From NCBI GenBank assembly GCA_027077805.1, contig JALWTS010000048.1, positions 49,491 to 113,490 of the forward strand: 64,000 bases of DNA, in the 5' to 3' direction. The notes beneath the pieces are model-generated. The model was given only the letters and a program-made list of their open reading frames with translations, did not search any database and was not told the origin of the DNA. Both the position numbers and the translations under genes were made by a program. The DNA is from Gammaproteobacteria bacterium (lineage in GTDB: Bacteria; Pseudomonadota; Gammaproteobacteria; JABHGC01). This document shows positions 53,007 through 63,352 of the stretch, piece after piece; the stretch's first letter is position 1; the number at the start of each line of letters is the position of its first letter.

Positions 53007-53012
53007 TATAAT
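53007..53012 (+). promoter_or_regulatory. -10 element upstream of bamD
   Basis: A perfect TATAAT lies 68 bases before the bamD GTG. The -35 region is weak. The remainder of the 195-base rluD-bamD gap shows only a short TGCCAA/TTGGCA hairpin. Confidence 0.4.
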
Positions 53013-53079
53013 ATGCCAATTAGAATTTGGCAGTAATACAATGCAAACATAATAAATGATTATTTAAGGACAGAATATT

Positions 53080-53898
53080 GTGACTATCAGGATTTTTAAT
53101 CAATATATCAAACAATGGGGATGGGTATTGCTGATTGCGTTCTTGCTTTCAGGTTGTGCAAGCTTATTTGGGGATGACGAGGATGAGACTTTAACTTGGT
53201 CAGCCAGTAAATTTTATTCAGAGGCAAAATCATCGTTGGAGGGTGGGAATTATTCTCGGGCGATTGAATTATTTGAAAAATTAGAAGCTCGTTATCCCTT
53301 TGGGCAATATGCGGAACAATCTCAGTTGGAAATTGCTTATGCCTATTATAAATATGATGAACCTGAAGCAGCCTTAGCCGCTGTGGATAGATTTTTGAAA
53401 ATCCATCCTCGCCATAAAAATGCCGATTATGCCTATTATTTGCGAGGTTTGGTGAATTTTAATCGAGGCTTGGGCTTGATTGCCCGTTTTATTCCCCAAG
53501 ATACCTCACAACGTGATCCAGGAACGGCCAAAGAATCCTTTCGTGATTTTGCCGTATTAGTGAATCAATATCCTAATAGCAAATATGCACCAGATGCCAG
53601 ACAACGTATGGTATATTTGCGGAATACCTTGGCACAATATGAAATTAATGTGGCCGATTTTTATATGCGTCGTGGGGCTTATGTGGCTGCGATCAATCGG
53701 GCGAAATATGTGATAGAACGTTATCAAAAAACGCCTGCGGTGCCCAAAGCTTTAGTCATATTAGTAGATGCGTATCAGCGTTTGGAACTCACCCAGTTAG
53801 CTACGGATACGCAACGGGTTTTAGAGAAAAACTATCCTAATGGTATTCCTGATGAAGCGGATGATACTTGGTGGGATATGGTTGGTTTAGATAAATAA
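53080..53898 (+). CDS. bamD: outer membrane assembly lipoprotein BamD
   Basis: 272 residues. Lipobox LLSGCASLF after a membrane-like signal; the mature protein consists of TPR repeats (YSEAKSSLEGGNYSRAIELFE, YPFGQYAEQSQLEIAYAYY, and so on). LGLIARFIPQDTSQRDPG is the conserved BamD block. Essential component of the BAM complex for beta-barrel insertion. Starts at GTG with AAGGACAG upstream. Position next to rluD is conserved. Confidence 0.96.
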   Translation: MTIRIFNQYIKQWGWVLLIAFLLSGCASLFGDDEDETLTWSASKFYSEAKSSLEGGNYSRAIELFEKLEARYPFGQYAEQSQLEIAYAYYKYDEPEAALAAVDRFLKIHPRHKNADYAYYLRGLVNFNRGLGLIARFIPQDTSQRDPGTAKESFRDFAVLVNQYPNSKYAPDARQRMVYLRNTLAQYEINVADFYMRRGAYVAAINRAKYVIERYQKTPAVPKALVILVDAYQRLELTQLATDTQRVLEKNYPNGIPDEADDTWWDMVGLDK

Positions 53899-53907
53899 TT
53901 AAGTTTG

Positions 53908-53937
53908 AAAGGGCAGAATCGTACGATTCTGCCCTTT
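53908..53937. terminator. bidirectional terminator between bamD and glnB
   Basis: AAAGGGCAGAATCG pairs perfectly with CGATTCTGCCCTTT over 14 bp (53908-53921, 53924-53937), loop TA. Short T-runs flank it on both strands and the two genes converge here. Confidence 0.85.
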
Positions 53938-53969
53938 GATTGCCTTAGCGATTTGATTTTAGTCCCAAA

Positions 53970-54320
<351 letters not shown>

Positions 54321-54342
54321 CTATTGCTAGTAATATGGTTAT

Positions 54343-54348
54343 ATTATA
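54343..54348 (-). promoter_or_regulatory. -10 element upstream of glnB
   Basis: TATAAT on the minus strand, 35 bases before the glnB start. A TAAGAG/CTCTTA inverted repeat lies just upstream (near 54358-54377), possibly an operator. Confidence 0.4.
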
Positions 54349-54486
54349 TGCTGCTTCTAAGAGTTGCTAGCTCTTAACATGAGGTCATATTATCCAAACT
54401 AATTTGTCATCTTGCAAATTTGTTGTAATGAGTAATAATGTAGATGCCAAAATCATACTTAAAAAAATAAATTATAGGAGAAATTG

Positions 54487-55314
54487 GTGACAAAATTTAA
54501 GGCTGTGTCTATTCATTCAAGCATTAGTTTGGCAATTTTTTTTGTATTGCTTTATTTTATTGCAGTTATCTGGTATCCACAACCTTATTTTTCTGCCGAT
54601 GGTGGATGGCAAGGAATTCGGATTGCGTTTTTTGTTGATGTGGTATTAGGACCGTTTTTAACCTTTATTGTTTATAAACAAGGGAAACCTGGACTAAAAT
54701 TTGATTTGACAGTGATAGCATTGCTTCAGGTCCTTGCTTTGACGTGTGGGGTGTTGCTTATTTATCAGCAAAGAACCGCAGTGGTATTATTTACTAGAGA
54801 TGCCTTTCATAGTGTGAGTGCTGAGCAGTTAGCAGACGCAGATATTGATATTGATGCGGTTGAGCAATTATCACCAAACAAGCCCCCTTTGGTTTATTTA
54901 CGTTTACCCACAGATAAGGAAGAACGACGAAAATTTGTTAATCAAATTATGTTTTTTCAGGGTAAGCCTTTATTTCTACTTCGTGATCGTTATGAAGAAA
55001 TTACCCCAAAGGCTTTAGATGACATTTTTAATTATTCACTTAATATATCTATGTTATCCCAAAATGATCTTGAGATTAAAACCGCATGGGAAAAATTTTT
55101 AAAACAACATGGTGGCAAATCGAGTGATTATGCTTATATTCAACTACATTGTCGTTATCAATATACCATCTTAGCGATGGAACGACGTACGGGCAAAGTC
55201 GTGGATGTTTTAGATACTAGTATTCCATTTACGGCAGGTTTACCTTACGAATCAGAGCATTATGAATCAGATAATAGTCGTGCCATTTCTGAACCGATTT
55301 CTGTCGGTGAGTAA
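54487..55314 (+). CDS. TfpX/TfpZ-type type IV pilin accessory protein
   Basis: 275 residues. Three N-terminal membrane helices (about 10-30, 45-60, 72-94) with [17 protein letters not shown] and [28 protein letters not shown], the family block, then a cytoplasmic or periplasmic domain. These proteins are normally encoded beside a pilin gene and affect its assembly, but no pilin is here. Starts at GTG with ATAGGAG upstream. Its last 55 bases overlap sucD on the other strand. Confidence 0.82.
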   Translation: MTKFKAVSIHSSISLAIFFVLLYFIAVIWYPQPYFSADGGWQGIRIAFFVDVVLGPFLTFIVYKQGKPGLKFDLTVIALLQVLALTCGVLLIYQQRTAVVLFTRDAFHSVSAEQLADADIDIDAVEQLSPNKPPLVYLRLPTDKEERRKFVNQIMFFQGKPLFLLRDRYEEITPKALDDIFNYSLNISMLSQNDLEIKTAWEKFLKQHGGKSSDYAYIQLHCRYQYTILAMERRTGKVVDVLDTSIPFTAGLPYESEHYESDNSRAISEPISVGE

Positions 55315-56138
55315 ACAGTTGCAACACCGCATTGTTCCAGCACTTTAAATTTATCTTCTGCCTTACCTTTGCCACCCGAGATAATTGCCCCTGCATGACC
55401 CATACGTTTTCCTGGTGGTGCGGTGATGCCCGCGATATAAGCGAGTACGGGTTGATTAATATGGGATTGAATATATTCGGCAGCTTCTTCTTCGGCACTT
55501 CCCCCAATTTCACCAACTAAAACAATTCCTTTAGTCTCTGAATCATTGGCGAATAATTGTAAACAATCAATAAAATTCATGCCTTGAATAGGATCACCGC
55601 CAATACCTATACAAGTAGTTTGACCGAGACCCATTTGAGTTGTTTGATAAACTGCCTCGTAAGTGAGTGTCCCTGAACGGGAAATAATACCGATTTTCCC
55701 CGCTTGGTGAATACTGCCTGGCATAATGCCAATTTTACAAGCCTCAGGGGTGATAAGACCTGGACAATTAGGCCCAATTAAGTAACAGTCAGGATAATTA
55801 GCTAAACTGGCTTTAACTTTAAGCATATCCAAAACAGGAATACCTTCCGTAATGCAAACAATTATTTTGATACCTGCATCTGCTGCTTCTAAAATCGCAT
55901 CGGCTGCAAATGGTGCGGGGACATAAATCATCGTTGCATCCGCAGCAGTTTGTTGGACGGCTTCAGCAACGGTATTAAAAATAGGGCGATCTAAATGGGT
56001 TTGTCCGCCTTTATTAGGCGTAACACCCGCTACTAATTTCGTGCCATAGGCAATCGCTTGTTCCGAATGAAATGTGCCTTGTTTTCCTGTAAAACCTTGA
56101 CAAATAACTTTGGTATTTTTATCGATTAATATACTCAT
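55260..56138 (-). CDS. sucD: succinyl-CoA ligase alpha subunit
   Basis: 292 residues. CoA-binding Rossmann domain ([19 protein letters not shown]) and phosphohistidine loop [17 protein letters not shown] near 250. Catalyses succinyl-CoA to succinate with NTP formation in the TCA cycle. Directly follows sucC (4-base gap). Its 3' end overlaps the convergent pilin accessory gene by 55 bases. Confidence 0.97.
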   Translation of the reverse strand: MSILIDKNTKVICQGFTGKQGTFHSEQAIAYGTKLVAGVTPNKGGQTHLDRPIFNTVAEAVQQTAADATMIYVPAPFAADAILEAADAGIKIIVCITEGIPVLDMLKVKASLANYPDCYLIGPNCPGLITPEACKIGIMPGSIHQAGKIGIISRSGTLTYEAVYQTTQMGLGQTTCIGIGGDPIQGMNFIDCLQLFANDSETKGIVLVGEIGGSAEEEAAEYIQSHINQPVLAYIAGITAPPGKRMGHAGAIISGGKGKAEDKFKVLEQCGVATVYSPTEIGSEMARLLSDS

Positions 56139-56142
56139 TTTT

Positions 56143-57309
56143 TTATTTTATCCTATCAGTGCCTTTGGCTAAAGCAACGACTTGTTGGCTGGCAGTGCTT
56201 AAATCTTGGGTTGCCGTAATTTTTAGTCCACTATCTGCTAACATTTGTTGCCCTTGTTTGGCATTCGTTCCTTCTAATCTTACAACCACAGGTAAATCTA
56301 GTTTAATCTCTTGCATGGCTTGAATAATCCCTTGGGCAATTAAATCACAACGGACAATGCCACCAAAAATATTAACTAAAATTGCCTTGACTTGCGAATC
56401 TGACACAATGAGTTTAAATGCTTCCGCCACTCTATCGGCATTGGTTCCACCACCAACATCTAAAAAATTAGCAGGTAAACCTCCTTGACGTTTGACTAAG
56501 TCCATCGTTGCCATAGCAAGTCCTGCTCCATTCACCATGCAAGCGATATTCCCTTCTAAAGTGATATAATTAAGTTGATATTGTTTTGCTAAGGCTTCTC
56601 TAGCATCTTCTTGGCGTAAATCTCTTAATTCTATTAGCTTAGGATGACGATATAAGGCATTGTCATCTAAATTTATTTTGGCATCTAAGGCAAGTAATTG
56701 CAGGTCTTTGCTTAATACTAAGGGGTTGATTTCAATCAACGAAGCATCGGTATCAAGAAACAATCGGTATAGGGCTAAGCCAATGTGAGTAAACTGATTA
56801 ATGGCCTTATCAGCCAGACCTAAAGCAAACGCTAATTGACGCGTTTGGTAAGCCTGTAAACCAGAAATGGGATCAATCGTTTGTTGGAAAATTGCCTCGG
56901 GTTGTTGTTCAGCAACTGTTTCAATATCCATACCACCTGCTTTAGAGGCAATCATTACTAAGCGAGCTTGGCTACGGTCAATTAATAAACTAAGATAAAA
57001 TTCTTGGGCAATATCGCTCAACGGTTCTAATAATAGTTTGTCAATCGGCAGACCTTTGCCACCTGATTGGGGAGTGATTAATTCAGTTCCTAATAATTGT
57101 TGACTAAAATCAATCGTCTCAGCTAAATTTTTGGCTAATTTAACACCGCCTGCTTTACCTCTACCACCTGAGTGTACTTGGGCTTTCACCACCCACGCTT
57201 GATCTGGGAGTTGTTCTAATTCTGCAATATCGCTAATAACTTTTGATGGTGGAACAGGGATTTGGTATTGGCTAAATAATTGTTTGGCTTGATATTCATG
57301 TAAATTCAT
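56143..57309 (-). CDS. sucC: succinyl-CoA ligase beta subunit
   Basis: 388 residues, ATP-grasp domain at the N-terminus ([38 protein letters not shown]) and flavodoxin-like C-terminal domain ([35 protein letters not shown]). Pairs with SucD. An extended -10 promoter lies about 27 bases upstream. Confidence 0.97.
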   Translation of the reverse strand: MNLHEYQAKQLFSQYQIPVPPSKVISDIAELEQLPDQAWVVKAQVHSGGRGKAGGVKLAKNLAETIDFSQQLLGTELITPQSGGKGLPIDKLLLEPLSDIAQEFYLSLLIDRSQARLVMIASKAGGMDIETVAEQQPEAIFQQTIDPISGLQAYQTRQLAFALGLADKAINQFTHIGLALYRLFLDTDASLIEINPLVLSKDLQLLALDAKINLDDNALYRHPKLIELRDLRQEDAREALAKQYQLNYITLEGNIACMVNGAGLAMATMDLVKRQGGLPANFLDVGGGTNADRVAEAFKLIVSDSQVKAILVNIFGGIVRCDLIAQGIIQAMQEIKLDLPVVVRLEGTNAKQGQQMLADSGLKITATQDLSTASQQVVALAKGTDRIK

Positions 57310-57335
57310 GGATTTGTCCTTACTTGGATAGCTTG

Positions 57336-57344
57336 ATTATAGCA
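57336..57344 (-). promoter_or_regulatory. extended -10 promoter of sucCD
   Basis: On the minus strand TGC precedes a perfect TATAAT, 27 bases before the sucC start. The remainder of the 218-base gap to dedA shows no other feature I can support. Confidence 0.55.
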
Positions 57345-57527
57345 AACTCGGCTACTCTTAATAAGGTTTTACACTTAAAAATAATATGAATGTTATACTA
57401 AAAACACTAAAATAAATTTTGCAATCATGATTTTCCTCAAGCAATTTCCAAACTTTTTTATTAACATAATCAGTTTAAGCAACAAAAACTATGATCTTGG
57501 TAATATAAATTGTTATTTTCAAAAACA

Positions 57528-58133
57528 ATGACAGAGATTATTCAAACAATTTTTGACTGGATTCAAATTAATCCGAATTGGGCGGGGTGGGTGTTATTTA
57601 GTGTCGCTTTGTTAGAGTCTTTAGCTGTTATTGGTATGTTAGTGCCTGGGGTTGCTATTATGTTTGGTATTGGTGCTTTAATTGGTTTGGGTATTTTGGA
57701 CTTTTATGCTATGGTTATATGGAGTTTTCTAGGGGCAGTATTAGGGGATGGTTTAAGTTATGGTTTAGGTTATTATTATCGTCATCAAATTTATCAAATA
57801 TGGCCATTGTCTCGCTATCCTCGATTGATTCAAGAAGGTGAACAATTTTTTCAGCAATATGGGCAAGGTAGTGTTGTTTTAGGACGATTTATTGGTCCTA
57901 TTCGGGCTGTCATTCCATTAGTGGCAGGCATTATGAATATGACACCTAGGCCATTTTTTATGGCGAATATTATTTCAGCATTGATTTGGGCGCCCGCTTA
58001 TTTGTTACCTGGAATACTATTTGCTCAATCATTGGATTTAGCAAAAACCTTTGCTTATCAATTATCTATAGTGATTATTTTACTGGTAGTATTCGTTTTA
58101 TTACTGATAAAATGCTTGAGAGTAAACAACTGA
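57528..58133 (+). CDS. DedA-family membrane protein
   Basis: 201 residues from ATG 57528 (a TTG at 57510 is in frame). DedA blocks: LFSVALLESLAVIGMLVPG, FLGAVLGDGLSYGLGYYY and GRFIGPIRAVIPLVAG with the conserved Arg pair; four to five helices. The family moves undecaprenyl or other phospholipids across the membrane and supports envelope integrity. It stands alone between two converging/diverging units. Confidence 0.9.
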   Translation: MTEIIQTIFDWIQINPNWAGWVLFSVALLESLAVIGMLVPGVAIMFGIGALIGLGILDFYAMVIWSFLGAVLGDGLSYGLGYYYRHQIYQIWPLSRYPRLIQEGEQFFQQYGQGSVVLGRFIGPIRAVIPLVAGIMNMTPRPFFMANIISALIWAPAYLLPGILFAQSLDLAKTFAYQLSIVIILLVVFVLLLIKCLRVNN

Positions 58134-58145
58134 ACGGCGGGTGAA

Positions 58146-58751
58146 TTAAGCCTCTCCCCATCTTGCAATTAACTTATGCTTGACTTGTAAATGATCTAAA
58201 ATTCTAGCAACTATAAAATCAATAATATCTTGGACAGATTGTGGTTTGTGATAAAAGCCTGGATTAGCAGGTAGTATTAACGCACCCATTTTGGCTAATT
58301 TTAACATATTTTCTAAATGAATAACGGATAAAGGTGTTTCTCTTAACACTAAAATTAAGCGACGTTGTTCTTTTAACATAACATCCGCAGCACGTTCTAA
58401 TAAATTATTACTTGCCCCACAGGCAATCGATGACAAAGTGCCTGTCGTGCAGGGACAAATAACCATACTATTCGCAGGATTTGCACCACTGGCAATAGGT
58501 GCTGTCCATTGATCTTTAGCAAATACTTGGATTTGTTTGGGTTTTGCTTGGAAATATTCCGTCAGTTGCTGGGCGATTTTCCTTGTATTGCCTGTTAATT
58601 TTATGCTGGTTTCCATATTGATGACTAACTGACCGGGTTGTGATAACATCAAATAAATACTTATATCAGCCTTAACTAAACATTCTAGCAAACGTAAGCT
58701 ATAAGCAGCACCCGATGCACCTGTAATTGCCACAGCAATCGTCTTCGTCAT
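58146..58751 (-). CDS. ubiX: flavin prenyltransferase UbiX
   Basis: 201 residues. VAITGASGAAYSLRLLECL is the FMN-binding start; CPCTTGTLSSIACGASNNLLERAADV and LRETPLSVIHLENMLKL are family signatures. Makes prenylated FMN, the cofactor of UbiD decarboxylase in ubiquinone synthesis. Overlaps the FHA gene by 1 base. Confidence 0.96.
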   Translation of the reverse strand: MTKTIAVAITGASGAAYSLRLLECLVKADISIYLMLSQPGQLVINMETSIKLTGNTRKIAQQLTEYFQAKPKQIQVFAKDQWTAPIASGANPANSMVICPCTTGTLSSIACGASNNLLERAADVMLKEQRRLILVLRETPLSVIHLENMLKLAKMGALILPANPGFYHKPQSVQDIIDFIVARILDHLQVKHKLIARWGEA

Positions 58752-59479
58752 TATTTAAAAACCAAATATTGAATCCGCATTCCTGCAACATCCAGTATAT
58801 CACCTGCACGCAGACGGTGTTCTTGACCTGTGAGGCGTTCGCCATTGATCAGTAATTGGATTTCACTATTTTTTTGTTTTGAGACTAAATAAAATTCCTG
58901 TTGGCGTTTATGAACCTCAGCAATTTTTATCCCTTTTTGCCCTAAAGTCGTGATAGGTTTGTTTAATAGTAATTCTTTACCAAGACTTTGACCATTTAAT
59001 ATCTTTAATCGAGGACGAATATTGCTAGAGCTATCATTTTGATCACTTCTAAGATTCAAGGATTGTGCCATTTTATCTCTAGCCATATCCACTTTATCGA
59101 GTTTGGCCGCATTCGCTAAATCTTCAGGTGAGAATACGACAGTTTCATCATGTTTAGTGTTTTGAGTATCAACTTCTTGTTCCTCAATATCATCATTAGT
59201 GATATACATTAATTGGTGTTTGCCAATGGTGATCACATCACCTTGATGAAGCGAATATTTTTGAATCTGGCGACCATTGATATAAGTACCATTAGTGCTA
59301 TTTAAATCTTCAATATAAGAGATATTTAATACTGTAACAATTTTGGCATGATGACCACTGACGGTTCGATTATTGATTACTAAATGATTTTCAGGTCGCC
59401 GACCTATGGTAAATTCTCCTGAGTGTAAAGGGTATTGTCCAATTTTGGCGTCATTCTGCATTACAACTAATTTAGGCAT
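58751..59479 (-). CDS. protein with two FHA domains
   Basis: 242 residues. First FHA domain about 15-95: FTIGRRPENHLVINNRTVSGHHAKI and IEDLNSTNGTYINGRQI contain the phosphothreonine-binding Arg, Ser-x-x-His and Asn. A charged linker (100-150) leads to a second FHA-like half (PRLKILNGQSLGKELLLNKP ... LINGERLTGQEHRLRAGDIL) that lacks clear binding residues. No membrane segment or kinase gene nearby. Coupled to ubiX by a 1-base overlap. Confidence 0.9.
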   Translation of the reverse strand: MPKLVVMQNDAKIGQYPLHSGEFTIGRRPENHLVINNRTVSGHHAKIVTVLNISYIEDLNSTNGTYINGRQIQKYSLHQGDVITIGKHQLMYITNDDIEEQEVDTQNTKHDETVVFSPEDLANAAKLDKVDMARDKMAQSLNLRSDQNDSSSNIRPRLKILNGQSLGKELLLNKPITTLGQKGIKIAEVHKRQQEFYLVSKQKNSEIQLLINGERLTGQEHRLRAGDILDVAGMRIQYLVFK

Positions 59480-59578
59480 GGGCTATCCTCAAGGCTTTTA
59501 GCATTCATTTTACTATACAAAATAAAAACTTTCTTTTTTTTGTTAATTTTGTACAATCGTGATTTTACTATTTAAATT

Positions 59579-60472
59579 ATGACTACAAATACTGTCTTAT
59601 TTGAATCTCAATTACCACAGTTTACCTTAGTTCATCGTGGTAAAGTGAGAGATTTATACCAAATTGATACAAATATTTTATTAATTGTTACCACTGATAG
59701 ATTATCTGCGTTTGATGTCGTTTTGCCAACGGCAATCCCTAAAAAGGGAGAAATATTAACAAGTATTTCTAATTTCTGGTTAAAGCAAACTCGGGCAATT
59801 ATTAATAATCAATTACAATCATCTATCGCTTTATCTGATATTATAAACCAAGCAGATGATTATCAACAGCTTAAGAATCGAGCAATGGTCGTTAAAAAAT
59901 GTCAGCCTTTGCCCGTTGAAGCTATTGTCAGAGGCTTTTTGGTAGGGTCTGGTTGGCACGATTATCAAGAAACACGATCCGTATGCGGTATTCAGTTGCC
60001 TGAAAATTTGCAGTTAGCGTCACAATTGCCCCAAGCCATTTATACACCTTCAACGAAAGCAGCCGTTGGGGCACATGATCAAAATATTAGTTTTGAGACC
60101 ACTATCGATTTATTAGGACTGCCATTAGCAAGCCAAGTTCGTGATATTAGTATAAAATTATACCAATTTGCATTTAAATATGCTTGGCAACGAGGCATTA
60201 TTATTGCGGATACTAAATTTGAATTTGGTTTAGATGAAAATCAGCAGTTGGTTTTAATTGATGAGGTTTTAACCCCAGATTCTTCAAGATTTTGGCCAAA
60301 AACACAGTACCAAGTTGGTATTAGTCCACCAAGTTTTGACAAACAATTTATACGAGATTATTTGCTACAATTAGCGTGGGATAAAAAACCACCTGCACCA
60401 GAATTACCTGATCATATTGTGGAAAAAACGGCTGGCAAATATCAAGAAGCAAAAGACAAATTATTAAATTAA
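59579..60472 (+). CDS. purC: SAICAR synthetase PurC
   Basis: 297 residues. LVHRGKVRDLYQID (ATP-binding start), LVTTDRLSAFD, VEAIVRGFLVGSGWHDY and LIDEVLTPDSSRFWP are family blocks. Converts CAIR and aspartate to SAICAR in purine synthesis. The length (about 300 aa) is that of the longer, yeast-like branch rather than the 237-aa E. coli form. A TACAAT -10-like element lies 22 bases upstream. Confidence 0.96.
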   Translation: MTTNTVLFESQLPQFTLVHRGKVRDLYQIDTNILLIVTTDRLSAFDVVLPTAIPKKGEILTSISNFWLKQTRAIINNQLQSSIALSDIINQADDYQQLKNRAMVVKKCQPLPVEAIVRGFLVGSGWHDYQETRSVCGIQLPENLQLASQLPQAIYTPSTKAAVGAHDQNISFETTIDLLGLPLASQVRDISIKLYQFAFKYAWQRGIIIADTKFEFGLDENQQLVLIDEVLTPDSSRFWPKTQYQVGISPPSFDKQFIRDYLLQLAWDKKPPAPELPDHIVEKTAGKYQEAKDKLLN

Positions 60473-60492
60473 AAAAATTGGCGATGTCCACA

Positions 60493-60539
60493 TTCCCTCT
60501 TTAATTTATTTTAAATTTGAAATGAACCTAAAGAGGGAA
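60493..60539. terminator. hairpin between convergent purC and histone-like gene
   Basis: TTCCCTCTTTA and TAAAGAGGGAA form an 11-bp stem (60493-60503, 60529-60539) with a 25-base loop. No T-run on either strand, so termination may be imperfect. Confidence 0.5.
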
Positions 60540-60575
60540 ATGCCTAGATTTAAACACTAATAGTACCATAGCTCA

Positions 60576-61217
60576 TTATTCTTCTGCTTCTGCTATTGCT
60601 TCTGTTGCTTCTGTTGTAGTCGCAGTTGTTGTACTAGTTTTCCTTTTTAATGTTCGTTTTTTACGGCGAGGTTTTCTAGGTTTATTTAATCGTTTTTCCC
60701 AGTCTTTTTCAAATTTGTCTAATGTTTTTTGTTGGGCAACAAATTTAGAACGTGCGGCTTTCACTACTCTTTGTTGTTTTTGAACATCTTGCATTTCAGC
60801 TCTTAATGCTTTAATGGTTTCAGTAATTCTCCTAACGGTTTCTGTGGTTTTTAAAGCAGTATTTTTAGCCGTAACACTTGCTTTATCTCTCGCTTTTGCC
60901 ATTGCGACATCACGTTTTTCTTTAGCGACTTGTTTTCTAATGTTTTCCCTTTCAATTCTATTTCTTAAACGTTTAATGGTTTTTTCTAAATTATTTAAGT
61001 CTTTTTCGTATTGTTTAGATAAATCTTGAAAAAGTTTATTAATGTCTTGAGTGATACTTGCAGCAGTAATATCAGTTTTAACAACCTGTTTTTTAATTGT
61101 GGCAGTTCTATTCGCAGTTTTAGTGGTCGCTCTCCTTGCTGTTTTAGTTGCTTTTTTGCTTGCCGTTTTGGTCAAAGACTTCTTTTTTCTGGTGGTAGTT
61201 TTCTTTACAGGTGGCAT
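60576..61217 (-). CDS. histone H1-like basic coiled-coil protein
   Basis: 213 residues. N-terminal 45 residues are Lys/Thr/Ala repeats (TTTRKKKSLTKTASKK...), then a long charged helix (about 50-175, typical coiled coil), a basic patch KPRKPRRKKRTLKRK and an acidic Thr/Glu tail (ATEAIAEAEE). The Lys/Ala-rich arms resemble AlgP or bacterial histone H1-like DNA-binding proteins. GAGG-type ribosome site (CAGGAG) upstream. A nucleoid role is inferred. Confidence 0.75.
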   Translation of the reverse strand: MPPVKKTTTRKKKSLTKTASKKATKTARRATTKTANRTATIKKQVVKTDITAASITQDINKLFQDLSKQYEKDLNNLEKTIKRLRNRIERENIRKQVAKEKRDVAMAKARDKASVTAKNTALKTTETVRRITETIKALRAEMQDVQKQQRVVKAARSKFVAQQKTLDKFEKDWEKRLNKPRKPRRKKRTLKRKTSTTTATTTEATEAIAEAEE

Positions 61218-61319
61218 TATTTTCTCCTGGCTATTTATAAATACTTTTTTTTAGCGTAAAGTATAGTGAGGTTAATTTATAAATCAACATAATATAATAA
61301 TTTTATAAAAAAAAATGAA

Positions 61320-63302
61320 ATGAATTTAGAACAAATATTATTAATCTTAAAGAATCAATTTCAATATCGTACTGCCCAAGAGCAAATGATGCGTGCGGTG
61401 CATTCCGCTTGTTTTGAGTCTAAAATCGCAGTAATTGAGGCAGGGACTGGCATTGGTAAAACTTTTGCTTATTTATTGCCTAGTTTGCTGTCTAGGGGTG
61501 ATAGAAAAATTATTGTTTCAACCGCATCCGTTAGTTTACAAGAGCAGTTGTGTTATAAAGATTTACCAACAGTACAATCAAGTTTTGGTTTAGACTTTGA
61601 ATTTTTGCCAATCAAAGGACGACGACGCTATGTTTGTCCACTGCGTTTAACTCAAGTTTTACAAGATCAACAACACTATGCACCAAATTTAACGCATATT
61701 GATGATGATGAAATAACAAATATTCTCTATCTTATGTATGATACTTTAGCTAATGGCAGTTGGGACGGTGATATGGATAACTGGCCTGAGGAAGTTGATG
61801 CGTATTTTTGGTCAACGATTAGTACCGATAGGTTTGGTTGTTTAGGCAAACGTTGTCCTCAAGTAACAGTTTGTCCTTATTGGATTCAACGTAAAAAATT
61901 TCATGATGTTGATGTGTTGGTGATCAATCATGATTTATTGTTATCTGATATTTTTTCAGGCAGTCAATTCCTATTAAATCTATTAAAAAATGGTTTATTA
62001 ATTATCGATGAAGCCCATGTTTTTGCTAACAAAACTTTGCAATATTTTTCAAAAACCAGCAGTTTTTTAGGTGCAATTGAGTGGTTAGCAGATGTTCCTG
62101 ATTTCGTTGGGCAATCCGAATTTCATCATAAAATATTTGATGAAATTCAGTATTTATCAAAGATTTTAGAACAGGCTTATTTTTCGATAAAAAACCAACA
62201 AGAAAAATTTAAAAATAATATTTGGCAGCTAAAACAATTACCCTCTGATTTAAACCAGATTGGTGAGGAAATTACTGTTCATAGCAAAGAACTTTTAGCA
62301 TTAATTATCCATGTCCGAGAAGACTTATTAGTACAACAAACCGATGATGAGGCAAGCACTATTATTGGTTTAGGATTTGTGCAATCAAAATTGGAAAATT
62401 TACTGGCTTGTTGGAAGTTATTATGTCAACAAGATAAACCTGCAAAGCCTAGTGTTGCTCGTTGGTTTAGTATAGAAAAAAAACAAGGGAAAGGTGGTCA
62501 AGATTTTTATGTTCATGCCAGTCCCATTGCTGTGGCAGATCGCTTACAAGTATTATGGCAAGCCTGTCAACATTCTGTTATTTTGTGTTCGGCCACTTTA
62601 AGGGCTTTGGGTAAGTTTCAACGATTTTTAAATCAAACCGGATTAAGCCATCAAGAGACATTAGCTGTTGAAACTCATTACTTTGCTTCTCCTTTTGATT
62701 ATCAACGTTCACAGTTAGTCATTCCTGCCATGCAATATGAGCCTACCCAACAGCATTTATCACACTATATTGAGGAAGTCATTCAAGTATTGCCTAAAAT
62801 TATTCAACCACAACAATCAACTTTGGTATTGTTTAGCAGTTGGAATATGATGAATGCGGTTTATCAAGGGTTAACTGAAGATTATCAACAAATTTGTTTG
62901 ATTCAAGGGGAGTATAGTCGCAAGCATATTTTAGAACGTCATAAACATAATGTTGATCAAGATCAATGGTCAATGATTTTTGGCTTACAATCTTTTGCGG
63001 AAGGTATTGATTTACCAGGTAAATACTGTGAGCATGTGATTATTACTCGATTGCCCTTTGTCATGCCACAAACCCCCATAGAATTAACCCGTGCAGAATG
63101 GCTAAGCAGCCAAGGTAAAAATCCTTTTACTCATTATGCCTTGCCTTTAGCGTCATTACGTTTAACCCAAGCTGTTGGACGTTTGATTCGTCAAGAGTCC
63201 GATCAAGGACAAGTAACGATATTAGACAGACGTATTGTAACGAAAAAGTATGGCAAATATTTGTTGGATAACTTACCTAATTTTAGTTTGTGTATTGAAT
63301 AG
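61320..63302 (+). CDS. DinG/YoaA-family ATP-dependent DNA helicase
   Basis: 660 residues, XPD-like superfamily 2. Walker A EAGTGIGKTFAYLLP near 40-54, the iron-sulfur cysteine set (VCPLRL, FGCLGKRCPQVTVCPYW, between about 110 and 205), VINHDLLLSD, DEAH (LIIDEAHVF near 235) and motif VI RLTQAVGRLIRQ near 615. Unwinds 5'-3' DNA and may assist repair or fork restart. At 660 aa it is nearer YoaA than DinG. Start at ATG 61320 with no obvious ribosome site. Confidence 0.93.
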   Translation: MNLEQILLILKNQFQYRTAQEQMMRAVHSACFESKIAVIEAGTGIGKTFAYLLPSLLSRGDRKIIVSTASVSLQEQLCYKDLPTVQSSFGLDFEFLPIKGRRRYVCPLRLTQVLQDQQHYAPNLTHIDDDEITNILYLMYDTLANGSWDGDMDNWPEEVDAYFWSTISTDRFGCLGKRCPQVTVCPYWIQRKKFHDVDVLVINHDLLLSDIFSGSQFLLNLLKNGLLIIDEAHVFANKTLQYFSKTSSFLGAIEWLADVPDFVGQSEFHHKIFDEIQYLSKILEQAYFSIKNQQEKFKNNIWQLKQLPSDLNQIGEEITVHSKELLALIIHVREDLLVQQTDDEASTIIGLGFVQSKLENLLACWKLLCQQDKPAKPSVARWFSIEKKQGKGGQDFYVHASPIAVADRLQVLWQACQHSVILCSATLRALGKFQRFLNQTGLSHQETLAVETHYFASPFDYQRSQLVIPAMQYEPTQQHLSHYIEEVIQVLPKIIQPQQSTLVLFSSWNMMNAVYQGLTEDYQQICLIQGEYSRKHILERHKHNVDQDQWSMIFGLQSFAEGIDLPGKYCEHVIITRLPFVMPQTPIELTRAEWLSSQGKNPFTHYALPLASLRLTQAVGRLIRQESDQGQVTILDRRIVTKKYGKYLLDNLPNFSLCIE

Positions 63303-63344
63303 ATAAATAATATGGACAAGTAATAATTTGTCCATATTATTTAT
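63303..63344. terminator. long hairpin between the helicase and the last gene
   Basis: ATAAATAATATGGACAA (63303-63319) is fully complementary to 63328-63344, a 17-bp stem with an 8-base loop, starting directly after the helicase stop. It can end both converging genes. Confidence 0.75.
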
Positions 63345-63352
63345 AAGGAGTT

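Noticed and set aside
54411..54437. TTTGTTGTAATGAG resembling an E. coli Ter core
   Set aside because: Single, partial match 15 kb from the Tus-like gene, and the binding site of a diverged Tus need not resemble E. coli Ter.
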